From assembly GCA_964387935.1 (NCBI GenBank), contig CAYLZN010000057.1:1-23061 (forward strand): a DNA stretch of 23,061 nucleotides, read 5' to 3'. The position numbers and the translations under genes were made by a program. Below the pieces are notes generated by a model. That model worked only from the letters and a program-made list of their open reading frames with translations. It was not told the origin of the DNA and ran no database searches. Origin of the DNA: CAYLZN01 sp964387935 (lineage in GTDB: Bacteria > Acidobacteriota > Vicinamibacteria > Vicinamibacterales > JAFNAJ01). Shown here piece by piece: positions 1 to 6,996 of the stretch; positions within the stretch are counted from its first letter, which is position 1; every line of letters starts with the position of its first letter.

Positions 1-440
1 GAGATGTGGCGCGCCACGGAGACGGGCCCCTCCACGTCGGTGGTCAGGAGCACGTCGCGGCTCAGGTCGAAGAGCCGGGTGACCTCGTGACGACGCTCGA
101 TGGCCTCCGTGGTGCGCGCCCGGGCCGTGGACGACAACTGGCTCGCCACGAAAGCGACAACGAGGAAGGCAAACAGGGCCACCCAGTTCTGGGGATCCGC
201 GATGGTGAAGTTCCCGACCGGCGGCATGAAGGAGAAGTTCAGCGCGAGCATCGCCACCACGGAGGTGACGGCCGCCACGGCCAGGCTGGTCGAGGACGCC
301 ACAAACAGCACGATCAACAGGTAGATGAGCGCCGCGGTGGTCGGCGACTCCGTCCCGAGCGCGCGAAGGACGATCGTCGTGAGGATCACGGCGCCGAGCG
401 AGCCCAGGGCGGCGAGTGCCCGAAGAGCGGGGCGCACCAT
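1..440 (-). CDS. KdpD-like membrane sensor (DUF4118), N-terminal part only
   Basis: Reading the minus strand from the ATG at 438-440 gives an open frame of 146 codons that leaves the window without a stop, so only the N-terminus is present. Four hydrophobic helices fill about residues 5-25, 33-55, 57-72 and 82-100. The loop after the third helix contains NFSFMPPVGNFTI, typical of the DUF4118 four-helix domain found in KdpD and related sensor kinases. After the last helix a charged linker (STARARTTEAIERRHEV) leads toward what is normally a GAF or PAS domain and a kinase core, which lie outside the window. A good Shine-Dalgarno (GAGGAG, 7 nt before the ATG) fixes the start. The gene starts 19 bp after the antiporter stop on the same strand, so the two are probably co-transcribed. 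A role in sensing ions or osmotic state is an inference from that pairing. It could be a full histidine kinase or another DUF4118 sensor. Confidence 0.8.
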   Translation of the reverse strand, partial: MVRPALRALAALGSLGAVILTTIVLRALGTESPTTAALIYLLIVLFVASSTSLAVAAVTSVVAMLALNFSFMPPVGNFTIADPQNWVALFAFLVVAFVASQLSSTARARTTEAIERRHEVTRLFDLSRDVLLTTDVEGPVSVARHI

Positions 441-459
441 CGGTCCACTCCTCACCGCC

Positions 460-1710
460 TCATGAGCCTTCCGGCTGGGGTGTCGCGTCGGCGTGGCCTG
501 AAAACGCGAGGTCCACCACGCGAGACCACGGCCATCGGGCCAGGAGTGGCACGGCGACGGACGTGATCACGATGCTGGTCAGCACGATGCCGAACACGAA
601 CTGTTGGATCGCCGCGCCCCCGGCCAGACCCATCTGCGCAGGCACGCCGGCGAGCACGGCCGCCGCGAGGCCCTTCGGCGCCATGATCGCCATCACGCCG
701 GCGTCGTGGCGTGACACGGAGGCCGGCGCGATGAACCGCACCGCCAGGGCCCTGACCGCATAGGCGCCGACTATGAGGCCTGCGCTCCACAGCAGCGCCC
801 GCGTGTCGTCGATCTGCATGGAGATGCCGAGGAACACGAAGAAGAACGTCTTCAGGATGAAGACCAGATCGCTCAGGAACCAGAGCAGGTACCGCGGGGT
901 CACCAGGTCTTCGACGTGTGCGAACCCCGCGAGGCGTCCGATTCGCAGCCACTGCCTGTTGGCGAGCGTGAACCCGAACGACAGTGACGCAATCGCGCCG
1001 CTCGCGCCGAGCCACTCGGCCACGCCGAAGACCACGAGGGCGGCGGCGATGACGGTCACGGTGGCGTTCGGCAGCGCGCGGACCCACTCGACGATGAACA
1101 GGAGCAGCACCCCCGCGACACCCCCGACGATCACCGCTTTTCCGAGCGACAGGAGGATGCCGGCGACGACCGCGCCGAGGCTTGCCGTGCCCGCGACCGC
1201 CGCGTTCAGGCAGGCGAAGGCGACGATGATGCAGAGGACATCGGTCAGCGCCGACTCCAGTGACAGGGCGGTGCCGACCACCGAGTCGACGCCCAGTTGC
1301 CTGACCAGGGGAATGACGACCGCCGACGACGTGCCTCCCACGATCGCGCCGGTCGCGCAGGCCACCATCCAGTCGAGTTGCATCCCCCAGTGGGCGAACC
1401 CGGCCACCAGCGCGGCGGTCGAGAGGAATCCTGCGAGGCTGAGGGCGAGGGTGAGGCGGGCCGAACGCCGGAGCGCCTCGACTTCGAGTGAGAGACCGCT
1501 CTCGAAGAGGATGACCGTCAATGCGATCGTGCTCGCCGCCGCGCCGACCCGGCCGAAGTCGGCCGGCGTCACCCAGCCGGCCAGCGGACCGAATCCCAGG
1601 CCGACCATGATCAGCAGGAGCACGTCGGGGATCCTGGTCCGGCGAAAGAACGCGATGAAGAGGCTCGCCCCGAGCAGGGCCGCGCCAACCGCCAACATCG
1701 TGTCGGCCAT
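460..1710 (-). CDS. Cation/proton antiporter (CPA family, Na+/H+ exchanger type)
   Basis: A 416-residue integral membrane protein with about 12 hydrophobic segments, expected to exchange Na+ or K+ for protons across the inner membrane. Family features seen are ILFESGL at about residues 67-73, a glycine/serine-rich GAIVGGTSSAVVIPLV around 121-136 (the unwound-helix region), and ESALTD at 152-157, which lies where CPA1 exchangers carry the ion-binding Asn-Asp pair. Here the pair reads Thr156-Asp157. A conserved MAPKGLAAAVL occurs late in the protein. The frame is open upstream to 1782, but the ATG at 1708-1710 is preferred because the hydrophobic first helix starts immediately after it and the extra 24 residues are polar and arginine-rich. 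The DUF4118 sensor gene follows 19 bp downstream. Ion specificity cannot be told from sequence. There is no TrkA/RCK domain at the C-terminus. Confidence 0.88.
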   Translation of the reverse strand: MADTMLAVGAALLGASLFIAFFRRTRIPDVLLLIMVGLGFGPLAGWVTPADFGRVGAAASTIALTVILFESGLSLEVEALRRSARLTLALSLAGFLSTAALVAGFAHWGMQLDWMVACATGAIVGGTSSAVVIPLVRQLGVDSVVGTALSLESALTDVLCIIVAFACLNAAVAGTASLGAVVAGILLSLGKAVIVGGVAGVLLLFIVEWVRALPNATVTVIAAALVVFGVAEWLGASGAIASLSFGFTLANRQWLRIGRLAGFAHVEDLVTPRYLLWFLSDLVFILKTFFFVFLGISMQIDDTRALLWSAGLIVGAYAVRALAVRFIAPASVSRHDAGVMAIMAPKGLAAAVLAGVPAQMGLAGGAAIQQFVFGIVLTSIVITSVAVPLLARWPWSRVVDLAFSGHADATPQPEGS

Positions 1711-1723
1711 GGTCAGACGCAGG

Positions 1724-1732
1724 ATGCTATCA
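1724..1732 (-). promoter_or_regulatory. Candidate extended -10 promoter for the antiporter gene
   Basis: On the minus strand TGATAGCAT matches an extended -10 element (TGn followed by TAGCAT, 4/6 to the TATAAT consensus). It ends 13 bp before the ATG at 1710, so the transcript would have a very short leader. No recognisable -35 lies 17 bp upstream. The same TGnTAGCAT form occurs before the secreted-protein gene at 11609, which gives slight support. Confidence 0.3.
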
Positions 1733-1853
1733 GATCCCCACCTGCCGCCCTGGCCGCGCCGTGAACGAACCGGGCCGCTCACTCATCCTGCGCGCCCTGC
1801 CCGCCGAATACTGTGAGAGGGTGTCCCAGTGTGCGCGGGGTGCGCCCACACGC

Positions 1854-4232
1854 ATGGACCACTACCGATTGGCCGCCCGTGGAGCGCGAGACGGACTCTG
1901 GGACTGGGACCTGGTCTCCAATCGCGTGCATTACTCGCCGCGCTGGATCTCCGCCCTGGGGTACGAGGACGGCGAAATCGGCAACAGTCCCGAGGAGTGG
2001 CTCGGGCGCGTCCACCCGGACGACGAACCCCGCGTGCGCGGCGAAGTCGACGCCCAACTGGCCGGCGGCGCGACCGAGTTCGACATCTACCATCGCGTGC
2101 GGCAGCGCGACGGCACCTATCGCCGCCTGACCTGCCACGGGGCCGTCGTGCGCGGCGAGGACGGCCGTGCGGTCCGGCTCGTCGGCTCGCTCACCGACGC
2201 CAGCGCCAGTTACGTGGCGGACCCGGTCACCGGTCTCCCGAATCGCGACGTCTTCCTCGACCACCTGGCGCACTGCGTGCAGCGCGCGACCGGGAACCCG
2301 GACGCCCTCTTCGCGGTCCTGCTCGTCGATCTGGACCGGTGCGGCGGTGAAGACGCGTCACAGCTCACGACGCGCGACACGCTTCTCACGACGACCGCGC
2401 GGCGACTCGAAACCTGCCTGCGCGGCGCCGACGAGTCGGGCCCGGGCAGTGACTACCTCGTGGCCCGCCTGCGCGGTACGCAGTTCGCGCTGCTGCTCGA
2501 TGGGCTGGACCACGTCGGTCGGTCACAGACGGCCGCGGATCGGGTGCTCTCGAGCGTGCAGGTTCCCATCGAACAGCGCGGGCGACAGCTCTTTCCGCGG
2601 GCCTGCATCGGCATGGCCGTGAGCGCGACCGGCTACACGCGTGCCGAAGACGTGATGCGGGACGCCGACGCCGCGTTGCACCGGGCCAGGCTGCTCGGAG
2701 GCAACCGCTGCGAGGTGTTCGACATCAGCCTGGTGCAGACGGCCGATGCCCGACTGACGCTCGAGGCCGATCTCGCGCAGGCGCTCGAACGCCAGGAGTT
2801 CCTCCTCCACTACCAGCCGGTGCTGGACGCCACGTCGAACCGGATCGCGGGGTTCGAGGCACTGACCCGGTGGCAGCACCCGACGCGGGGCCTGGTCCCC
2901 CCAGACGAGTTCATCCCGATCGCGGAGAAGACCCGGGTCATCCTCCGCCTGGGTGAGTGGACCCTGCGCGAGGCATGCCGCCAGCGAATGGCCTGGCAGG
3001 AGCGCCTGCCGATCGCGAACGACGTCTGGGTCTCGGTGAACCTGTCGAGCGCGCAGTTCCAGCCAGGCCTCGTGGAGCACGTGGAGGAGGCCCTGCGCGA
3101 GACGGGTCTCGCTCCGGCCTGCCTGATGCTGGAGCTGACCGAGAGCCTGCTCGTCGAACACCCCGTGATGGTCAGGTCGCTCCTGATGCAGTTGCGCGTC
3201 ATGGGCGTGAAGATCGGGATCGACGACTTCGGCACGGGCCATTCCTCCTTCGCCTACCTCCACCAGTTCCCCGCGGACTTCCTCAAGATCGACCAGTCGT
3301 TCGTGCGAGGCATGGACGTCAGCCAGCACAAGGCGGACATCGTCGGCACCATCGCGGGGCTGGCCGGTCAGCTCGGGCTGAGCGTCGTGGCCGAAGGGAT
3401 CGAGAACGAGGCCACGCTGGCGCTGATGCGGTCGCACCGCTGCCAGTACGTGCAGGGGTTCTTCGTCTCCAAGCCCGTGGACGCAGGGGCGATCGAGAAC
3501 CTGCTGCGTGCACAGGCCCCGGTTCCCGTCTCCGGCGCCCCGCCAGCGATCCGATCGGAGGCGCCGGCAACGGTTCCGGCGGTGCGCACCAGACGGCTGC
3601 GCCCGCTCGTCGGCGTGGCTGCGTTGAGCGTGCTCCTCCTGACGGGGGCGACGGTGCGCTGGACGCGCGGTCTCGCCGTCTCCCCGCCGCTTCCTTCCTC
3701 TCTGCTGACGGCCGCGGCGCACGTGCCGCCAGCCCTCGGCTCGATCGCGCCCGGGACGCTCGCGATCGCCCAGACGCCGACGCCGGTCGGCGAGCCGGAG
3801 CCTCCGCCAGACAGGAGCGTCGCGCGCGCGCCAGCAGGCCCGACACCGGTCCCGCAGGACGGTGCCAGGGCCGCCCTGGCCGGCGCCGCCGATGCGGCGC
3901 CGACGGCCACGGCCCCGACCGACCTCCGGTCCTCGGAGGCCCCTAGCGCGACGACGCCGGCTTCGCCGCTCGAGGTCGCGGTGAAACACCAGCACGTGTT
4001 CGGGAGCTGCAGCGGTCGCCTCACCGTGTCCTCGTCGGACCTCTCGTATGCCTCGGACAACGACAAGGACGCGTTCACCCTCGAACATGGGCGCTTCGAG
4101 TCCTTGCTCGGTGCCGACGGGCTGACGATCAGGGCGGACGGGAAGACCTATCGGTTCAGGGCCGCTGGCAGGGACGGCGTGACGCAGCTTCGCGAGGCCA
4201 AGCAGGCCATCGACGGCTTCCGGTCGCGGTAG
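1854..4232 (+). CDS. PAS / degenerate GGDEF / EAL protein with TM helix and extra C-terminal domain
   Basis: A 792-residue protein, probably a c-di-GMP phosphodiesterase. A PAS domain (about residues 5-125) starts with GLWDWDL and contains GYEDGEI and HPDD. A GGDEF-like domain (about 130-295) has VTGLPNR near its start, but the signature is RGTQF at 207-211, so cyclase activity is not expected. The EAL domain (about 305-560) looks intact: EALTRW from 335, NLSSAQF, ELTES, IDDFGTG with Asp457-Asp458, LKIDQSFV, AEGIE and QGFFVSKP. After the EAL comes one hydrophobic helix (about 584-602), then about 100 Pro/Ala-rich residues, and a final beta-rich domain (about 708-792, HVFGSCSGRLTV...GKTYRF) that I cannot assign. 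A C-terminal domain after a single helix suggests the tail is outside the cytoplasm. The ATG at 1854 is chosen because PAS homology begins there. In-frame upstream codons down to 1761, including a GTG at 1821, cannot be excluded, since no strong ribosome site is visible. Confidence 0.85.
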   Translation: MDHYRLAARGARDGLWDWDLVSNRVHYSPRWISALGYEDGEIGNSPEEWLGRVHPDDEPRVRGEVDAQLAGGATEFDIYHRVRQRDGTYRRLTCHGAVVRGEDGRAVRLVGSLTDASASYVADPVTGLPNRDVFLDHLAHCVQRATGNPDALFAVLLVDLDRCGGEDASQLTTRDTLLTTTARRLETCLRGADESGPGSDYLVARLRGTQFALLLDGLDHVGRSQTAADRVLSSVQVPIEQRGRQLFPRACIGMAVSATGYTRAEDVMRDADAALHRARLLGGNRCEVFDISLVQTADARLTLEADLAQALERQEFLLHYQPVLDATSNRIAGFEALTRWQHPTRGLVPPDEFIPIAEKTRVILRLGEWTLREACRQRMAWQERLPIANDVWVSVNLSSAQFQPGLVEHVEEALRETGLAPACLMLELTESLLVEHPVMVRSLLMQLRVMGVKIGIDDFGTGHSSFAYLHQFPADFLKIDQSFVRGMDVSQHKADIVGTIAGLAGQLGLSVVAEGIENEATLALMRSHRCQYVQGFFVSKPVDAGAIENLLRAQAPVPVSGAPPAIRSEAPATVPAVRTRRLRPLVGVAALSVLLLTGATVRWTRGLAVSPPLPSSLLTAAAHVPPALGSIAPGTLAIAQTPTPVGEPEPPPDRSVARAPAGPTPVPQDGARAALAGAADAAPTATAPTDLRSSEAPSATTPASPLEVAVKHQHVFGSCSGRLTVSSSDLSYASDNDKDAFTLEHGRFESLLGADGLTIRADGKTYRFRAAGRDGVTQLREAKQAIDGFRSR

Positions 4233-4252
4233 GCGGTCTGCGGGCGTCGCGT

Positions 4253-4295
4253 GGCTCAGCGCGCCGTGCGCCACGCCGGCGCGGCGCGCTGAGCC
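4253..4295 (+). terminator. Perfect 14-bp stem-loop after the EAL gene
   Basis: GGCTCAGCGCGCCG (4253-4266) is exactly repeated in inverted form at 4282-4295 (CGGCGCGCTGAGCC), with a 15-nt loop. It starts 20 bp after the EAL stop codon. No T-tract follows, so it is either a U-less terminator, an mRNA 3'-end stabiliser or a REP-like element. Its position between two plus-strand genes with an independent promoter at 4336 fits a transcription barrier. Confidence 0.5.
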
Positions 4296-4335
4296 CGCCG
4301 GATTCCCCGCCTGGGTGCTCGGGGACACGCTCCTC

Positions 4336-4364
4336 TTGACATATATCGTTATAACGAATATTGT
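4336..4364 (+). promoter_or_regulatory. Strong sigma-70-type promoter of the MarR gene
   Basis: TTGACA (4336-4341, perfect -35) and TATTGT (4359-4364, 4/6 to the -10 consensus) are separated by 17 bp, in an AT-rich island within GC-rich DNA. Transcription should start at about 4370-4372, which coincides with the ATG codons at 4369 and 4372, so the mRNA would be leaderless or nearly so. Confidence 0.7.
4346..4363 (+). promoter_or_regulatory. Probable MarR operator inside its own promoter
   Basis: TCGTTATAACGA (4346-4357) is a perfect 12-bp palindrome lying in the spacer between -35 and -10. A bound dimer would block RNA polymerase. The overlapping 16-bp word GTTATAACGAATATTG (4348-4363) recurs with three changes upstream of the YceI gene at 4851-4866. 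The AT-rich palindrome with TTATAA at its centre resembles known MarR-family operators. Binding by the adjacent MarR protein is an inference. Confidence 0.6.
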
Positions 4365-4371
4365 TCCAATG

Positions 4372-4830
4372 ATGAAGCCGGCATCGCGGACGGCACCTCG
4401 GCGGCGCGGCGGCGCGGAGGAAGGCGCGTACATCGACCTCGTCCGCACGACGGACTTCCTGTCCCGCCCGCTGGTGGCGCTGCTCAGGATCGAGGACCTG
4501 TCGCCGCAGCAGTACAACGTGCTCCGCATCCTGCGCGGGAGCCCGGAGGGTCTGACCTGCGGGGAGATCGCCGACCGGATGATCACGCGCGATCCGGACA
4601 TCACGCGGCTGCTGGACCGGCTCGAGACGCGCGCCCTCGTGCAGCGCAGCCGGAACACGGCGGATCGCCGGGTGGTACTCACGCGGATCGCGCCGGAGGG
4701 ACTCGCGATGCTGGCGCGGCTGGACGAGCCCGTCCGCGAGACGCACCGCCGCCTGCTCGGACACCTGGGCCCGGCGCGGCTGCGCGCGCTCGCCGATCTG
4801 CTGGGGGCGTGCCGCGGCACCGAGGCGTAG
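4372..4830 (+). CDS. MarR-family transcriptional regulator
   Basis: A 152-residue DNA-binding protein with the MarR winged helix-turn-helix: LSPQQYNVLRIL (about 44-55), GLTCGEIADRM (60-70), recognition helix DPDITRLLDRLE (74-85), and the wing with the family signature RNTADRRVVLTRIAPEG (94-110). Helices at both ends would form the dimer interface. A polar, Arg-rich tail of about 15 residues precedes the first helix. The ATG at 4372 sits at the predicted transcription start. An ATG one codon earlier (4369) is equally possible, and a GTG at 4315 is rejected because it lies upstream of the promoter. The gene lies 70 bp upstream of the YceI-pirin-DinB genes, and both promoter regions share one palindromic motif, so it probably represses itself and that operon until a small phenolic or oxidative signal releases it. 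The ligand cannot be read from sequence. Confidence 0.88.
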   Translation: MKPASRTAPRRRGGAEEGAYIDLVRTTDFLSRPLVALLRIEDLSPQQYNVLRILRGSPEGLTCGEIADRMITRDPDITRLLDRLETRALVQRSRNTADRRVVLTRIAPEGLAMLARLDEPVRETHRRLLGHLGPARLRALADLLGACRGTEA

Positions 4831-4844
4831 ACATCGCGCGTCTT

Positions 4845-4867
4845 ATTTGTGTTTAAACAAATATTGC
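4845..4867 (+). promoter_or_regulatory. Promoter/operator region of the YceI-pirin-DinB operon
   Basis: An AT-rich patch contains the palindrome TGTTTAAACA (4850-4859), nested in the inverted repeat ATTTG (4845-4849) / CAAAT (4858-4862). GTTTAAACAAATATTG (4851-4866) matches the MarR-promoter word at 4348-4363 in 13 of 16 positions, and its TATTGC (4862-4867) would be the -10. The -35 position (4839-4844, CGTCTT) is poor, unlike that of the MarR promoter, so this promoter may be weaker or need another factor. Confidence 0.5.
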
Positions 4868-4900
4868 TTGCACACGAGACAACCAGAGGAGCACGACACC

Positions 4901-5467
4901 ATGACCGCAACCCTGACCGAATCCGCACCGCAGCTCGCCAGCACCACCTGGACCCTGGACGCCGCGCACTCCGTGGCGGAGTTCAAGGTGAAGCACATGA
5001 TGATCTCCCACGTGAAGGGGCAGTTCACGGGGATCACCGGCACGCTCGCCCTGGACGAGACGGACGTCACGCGCTCGCGGATCGACGCCAGCATCGACGC
5101 ATCCACGATCACCACCAGGAACGACCAGCGCGACGCACACCTGAGGAGCGCCGACTTCTTCGACGTGGAGCGATTCCCCACCCTGAGCTTCCGATCCACC
5201 CGCGTGGCGCGCACCGACGCCAACAGGCTCGCGGTCAGCGGCGAGCTGACCATCCACGGGGTCTCCCGCGAGGTCGTGTTCGACGTCGACGGCCCGACCG
5301 CGCCGGAGAAGGACCCGTGGGGCAACACCCGCATCGGGCTGTCGGCTGAGACACGAATCAACCGCAGGGACTTCGGCCTCACCTGGAACGCCGCGCTCGA
5401 GACCGGCGGCATCCTCGTCGGTGAGGACGTCACCATCACCCTGGACGTGCAGTTCGTCAAGGCGTGA
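4901..5467 (+). CDS. YceI-family lipocalin-like protein, cytoplasmic form
   Basis: A 188-residue YceI domain protein. The family fold is a beta barrel that binds isoprenoid or other amphiphilic molecules. Signature segments seen are WTLDAAHSVAEFKVKHMMIS (about 18-37), GTLALDETD, the DASIDASTITTRNDQRDAHLRSADFFDVERFPTL block (about residues 60-95), GELTIHGVSREV and GLSAETRINRRDFGLTW. There is no signal peptide, so this is the cytoplasmic type, unlike the periplasmic E. coli YceI. The ATG at 4901 is preceded by AGAGGAG with 9 nt spacing. An in-frame ATG at 4847 lies inside the operator region and is rejected. It is the first gene of a tight group (13 bp to pirin) and is preceded by the operator shared with MarR. 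YceI-pirin-MarR groupings are familiar in soil bacteria and are usually taken as stress-related; the function is not proven. Confidence 0.9.
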   Translation: MTATLTESAPQLASTTWTLDAAHSVAEFKVKHMMISHVKGQFTGITGTLALDETDVTRSRIDASIDASTITTRNDQRDAHLRSADFFDVERFPTLSFRSTRVARTDANRLAVSGELTIHGVSREVVFDVDGPTAPEKDPWGNTRIGLSAETRINRRDFGLTWNAALETGGILVGEDVTITLDVQFVKA

Positions 5468-5480
5468 CAAGGAGGCCCCC

Positions 5481-6410
5481 ATGTCACTTCGTCCTGTCAG
5501 GGAGATCATCCAGACCACGCCGACCATCGAAGGCGCGGGCGTGAAACTGCAGCGCGCGTTCGGCTTCGGCAAGACGAAGGACTTCGACCCGTTCCTGCTC
5601 TTCGACGATTTCCGCAACGAGAACCCGGCCGACTACCTCGCCGGGTTCCCGTGGCACCCCCACCGCGGCATCGAGACGATCACGTACGTGCTGGCGGGAT
5701 CGGTCGAGCACGGCGACAGCCTCGGCAACCGGGGCGAGCTCACGACCGGCGACGTGCAGTGGATGACGGCCGGCAGCGGCATCCTCCACCAGGAGATGCC
5801 GAAGGGCGACGGGCAGGGCCGCATGCACGGGTTCCAGCTCTGGGCCAACCTGCCGGCCTCACTGAAGATGACGGCGCCACGCTACCAGGACATCCCGGCG
5901 TCCACCATCCCGGAGGTCACCGACGACGACGGGACCCGGGCGCGCGTGATCTGCGGGGAATTCTGGGGCAGGCGCGGGCCGGTCGAGGGCGTGGCCGCCG
6001 ACCCCAGCTACCTGGACATCTCGGTCCCGCCTGGGCGCCGCAAGACCCTGAAGGTGGAGATCGCTCGAAATGCATTCGCCTACGTGTTCGCGGGCAGCGG
6101 GACCTTCCGTGACTCGTCCGACCCCCGCGCCGTGCTGACGGAGGACGCCGCGAAGCCGGACGCCGCGCCGGTGTACGATGCGAGCAATCATTCGCTGGTG
6201 CTCTTCGATCGCGGAGACGAGATCGTCGTGCAGGCGGGTCCCGAGGGTATCCGGTTCCTGCTCGTGTCGGGCCGGCCCCTGCAGGAGCCCGTCGCCTGGT
6301 ACGGCCCCATCGTCATGAACACGCAGGAAGAGCTGCGGCAGGCCCTCAACGACCTGAACCGCGGCACGTTCATCAAGCACCGCGGCGCCGCGGGCGCCGG
6401 CGAGCGCTGA
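5481..6410 (+). CDS. Pirin family protein (bicupin)
   Basis: A 309-residue two-domain cupin protein of the pirin family, whose members bind Fe and in some cases act as quercetin dioxygenases or redox sensors. The N-terminal cupin (about 25-140) carries the metal ligands in the expected places: His59 and His61 in FPWHPHRGIET, and His103 and Glu105 in GSGILHQEMP, spaced as in human pirin. FDPFLLFDDF upstream is also characteristic. The C-terminal pirin domain (about 190-295) includes PPGRRKTLKVEIARNAFAYV and ends with GRPLQEPVAWYGPIVMNTQEEL, a usual pirin closing motif. The start is fixed by AAGGAGG 5 nt upstream of the ATG. The gene is 13 bp after YceI and 34 bp before the DinB-like gene, so it is co-transcribed. 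With all metal ligands present an enzymatic role is possible; the substrate is unknown. Confidence 0.92.
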   Translation: MSLRPVREIIQTTPTIEGAGVKLQRAFGFGKTKDFDPFLLFDDFRNENPADYLAGFPWHPHRGIETITYVLAGSVEHGDSLGNRGELTTGDVQWMTAGSGILHQEMPKGDGQGRMHGFQLWANLPASLKMTAPRYQDIPASTIPEVTDDDGTRARVICGEFWGRRGPVEGVAADPSYLDISVPPGRRKTLKVEIARNAFAYVFAGSGTFRDSSDPRAVLTEDAAKPDAAPVYDASNHSLVLFDRGDEIVVQAGPEGIRFLLVSGRPLQEPVAWYGPIVMNTQEELRQALNDLNRGTFIKHRGAAGAGER

Positions 6411-6444
6411 CGGCGGCCCCACGCCGCCTGAGGAGGACGAGACG

Positions 6445-6969
6445 ATGGCGACCCGACGGCCCGAACGCAGTGAAGCGGCGGAGTACTACTTCAAGTACAT
6501 CGACCAGGTCGTCCCCGGCGACATCCGCGCAACCCTGGAGACCCAGGGCACCGAGGTGATGGCGCTGCTCGACGGCATCAGCGAGGAACGATCTCTGTCG
6601 CGGTACGCGCCCGACAAGTGGACGATGCGCGGGGTCGTCGCGCACATCAACGATACCGAACGGCTGTTCGCCTTCCGCGCGATGTGGTTCGCGCGAGGCC
6701 TCGACCGCGCGCTGCCCAGCTTCGACGAGACGATCGCGATGGCTCATGCGGGCACAGATGCCCGGTCGTGGCGCAGCCACGTGGACGAGTTCGCCGCCAT
6801 CCGTGCCGCGACGGTCGCGCTCTTCCGTCACCTGCCGGACGAGGCCTGGTCCCGGCGGGGCGAGGCGAGCGGTCACCCGGTCAGCGTCCGCGCGCTGGCC
6901 CACATCACGGCAGGGCATGTGGCTCACCACGTGACCATCCTGCGCGAGCGCTACCTGGTCGGCCGCTGA
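6445..6969 (+). CDS. DinB-like four-helix metal-binding protein
   Basis: A 174-residue protein of the DinB/YfiT-like superfamily, a four-helix bundle that typically binds a divalent metal through three histidines and often acts as a thiol transferase or remains uncharacterised. The candidate ligands are His67 in VVAHINDTERL and His158 and His162 in the C-terminal HITAGHVAHHVTILRERYL. YAPDKWTMRGVVAHINDTERLFAFRAMW is the typical helix-2 segment of the family. It is not the E. coli DNA polymerase IV that shares the name. AGGAGG lies 8 nt upstream of the ATG. It is the last gene of the YceI-pirin operon. The next coding sequence is convergent and ends 27 bp away, with only a weak hairpin (6980-6993, 5-bp arms) between them. 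A damage- or stress-linked detoxification role is an inference from the operon. Confidence 0.85.
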   Translation: MATRRPERSEAAEYYFKYIDQVVPGDIRATLETQGTEVMALLDGISEERSLSRYAPDKWTMRGVVAHINDTERLFAFRAMWFARGLDRALPSFDETIAMAHAGTDARSWRSHVDEFAAIRAATVALFRHLPDEAWSRRGEASGHPVSVRALAHITAGHVAHHVTILRERYLVGR

Positions 6970-6996
6970 GAAGCGACGGCTGGCTCGTGCCAGGGC

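Noticed and set aside
2523..4928. Very long open frame on the minus strand opposite the EAL, MarR and YceI genes
   Set aside because: It runs antisense through the EAL and MarR genes; its composition is Arg/His-rich shadow sequence without domains.
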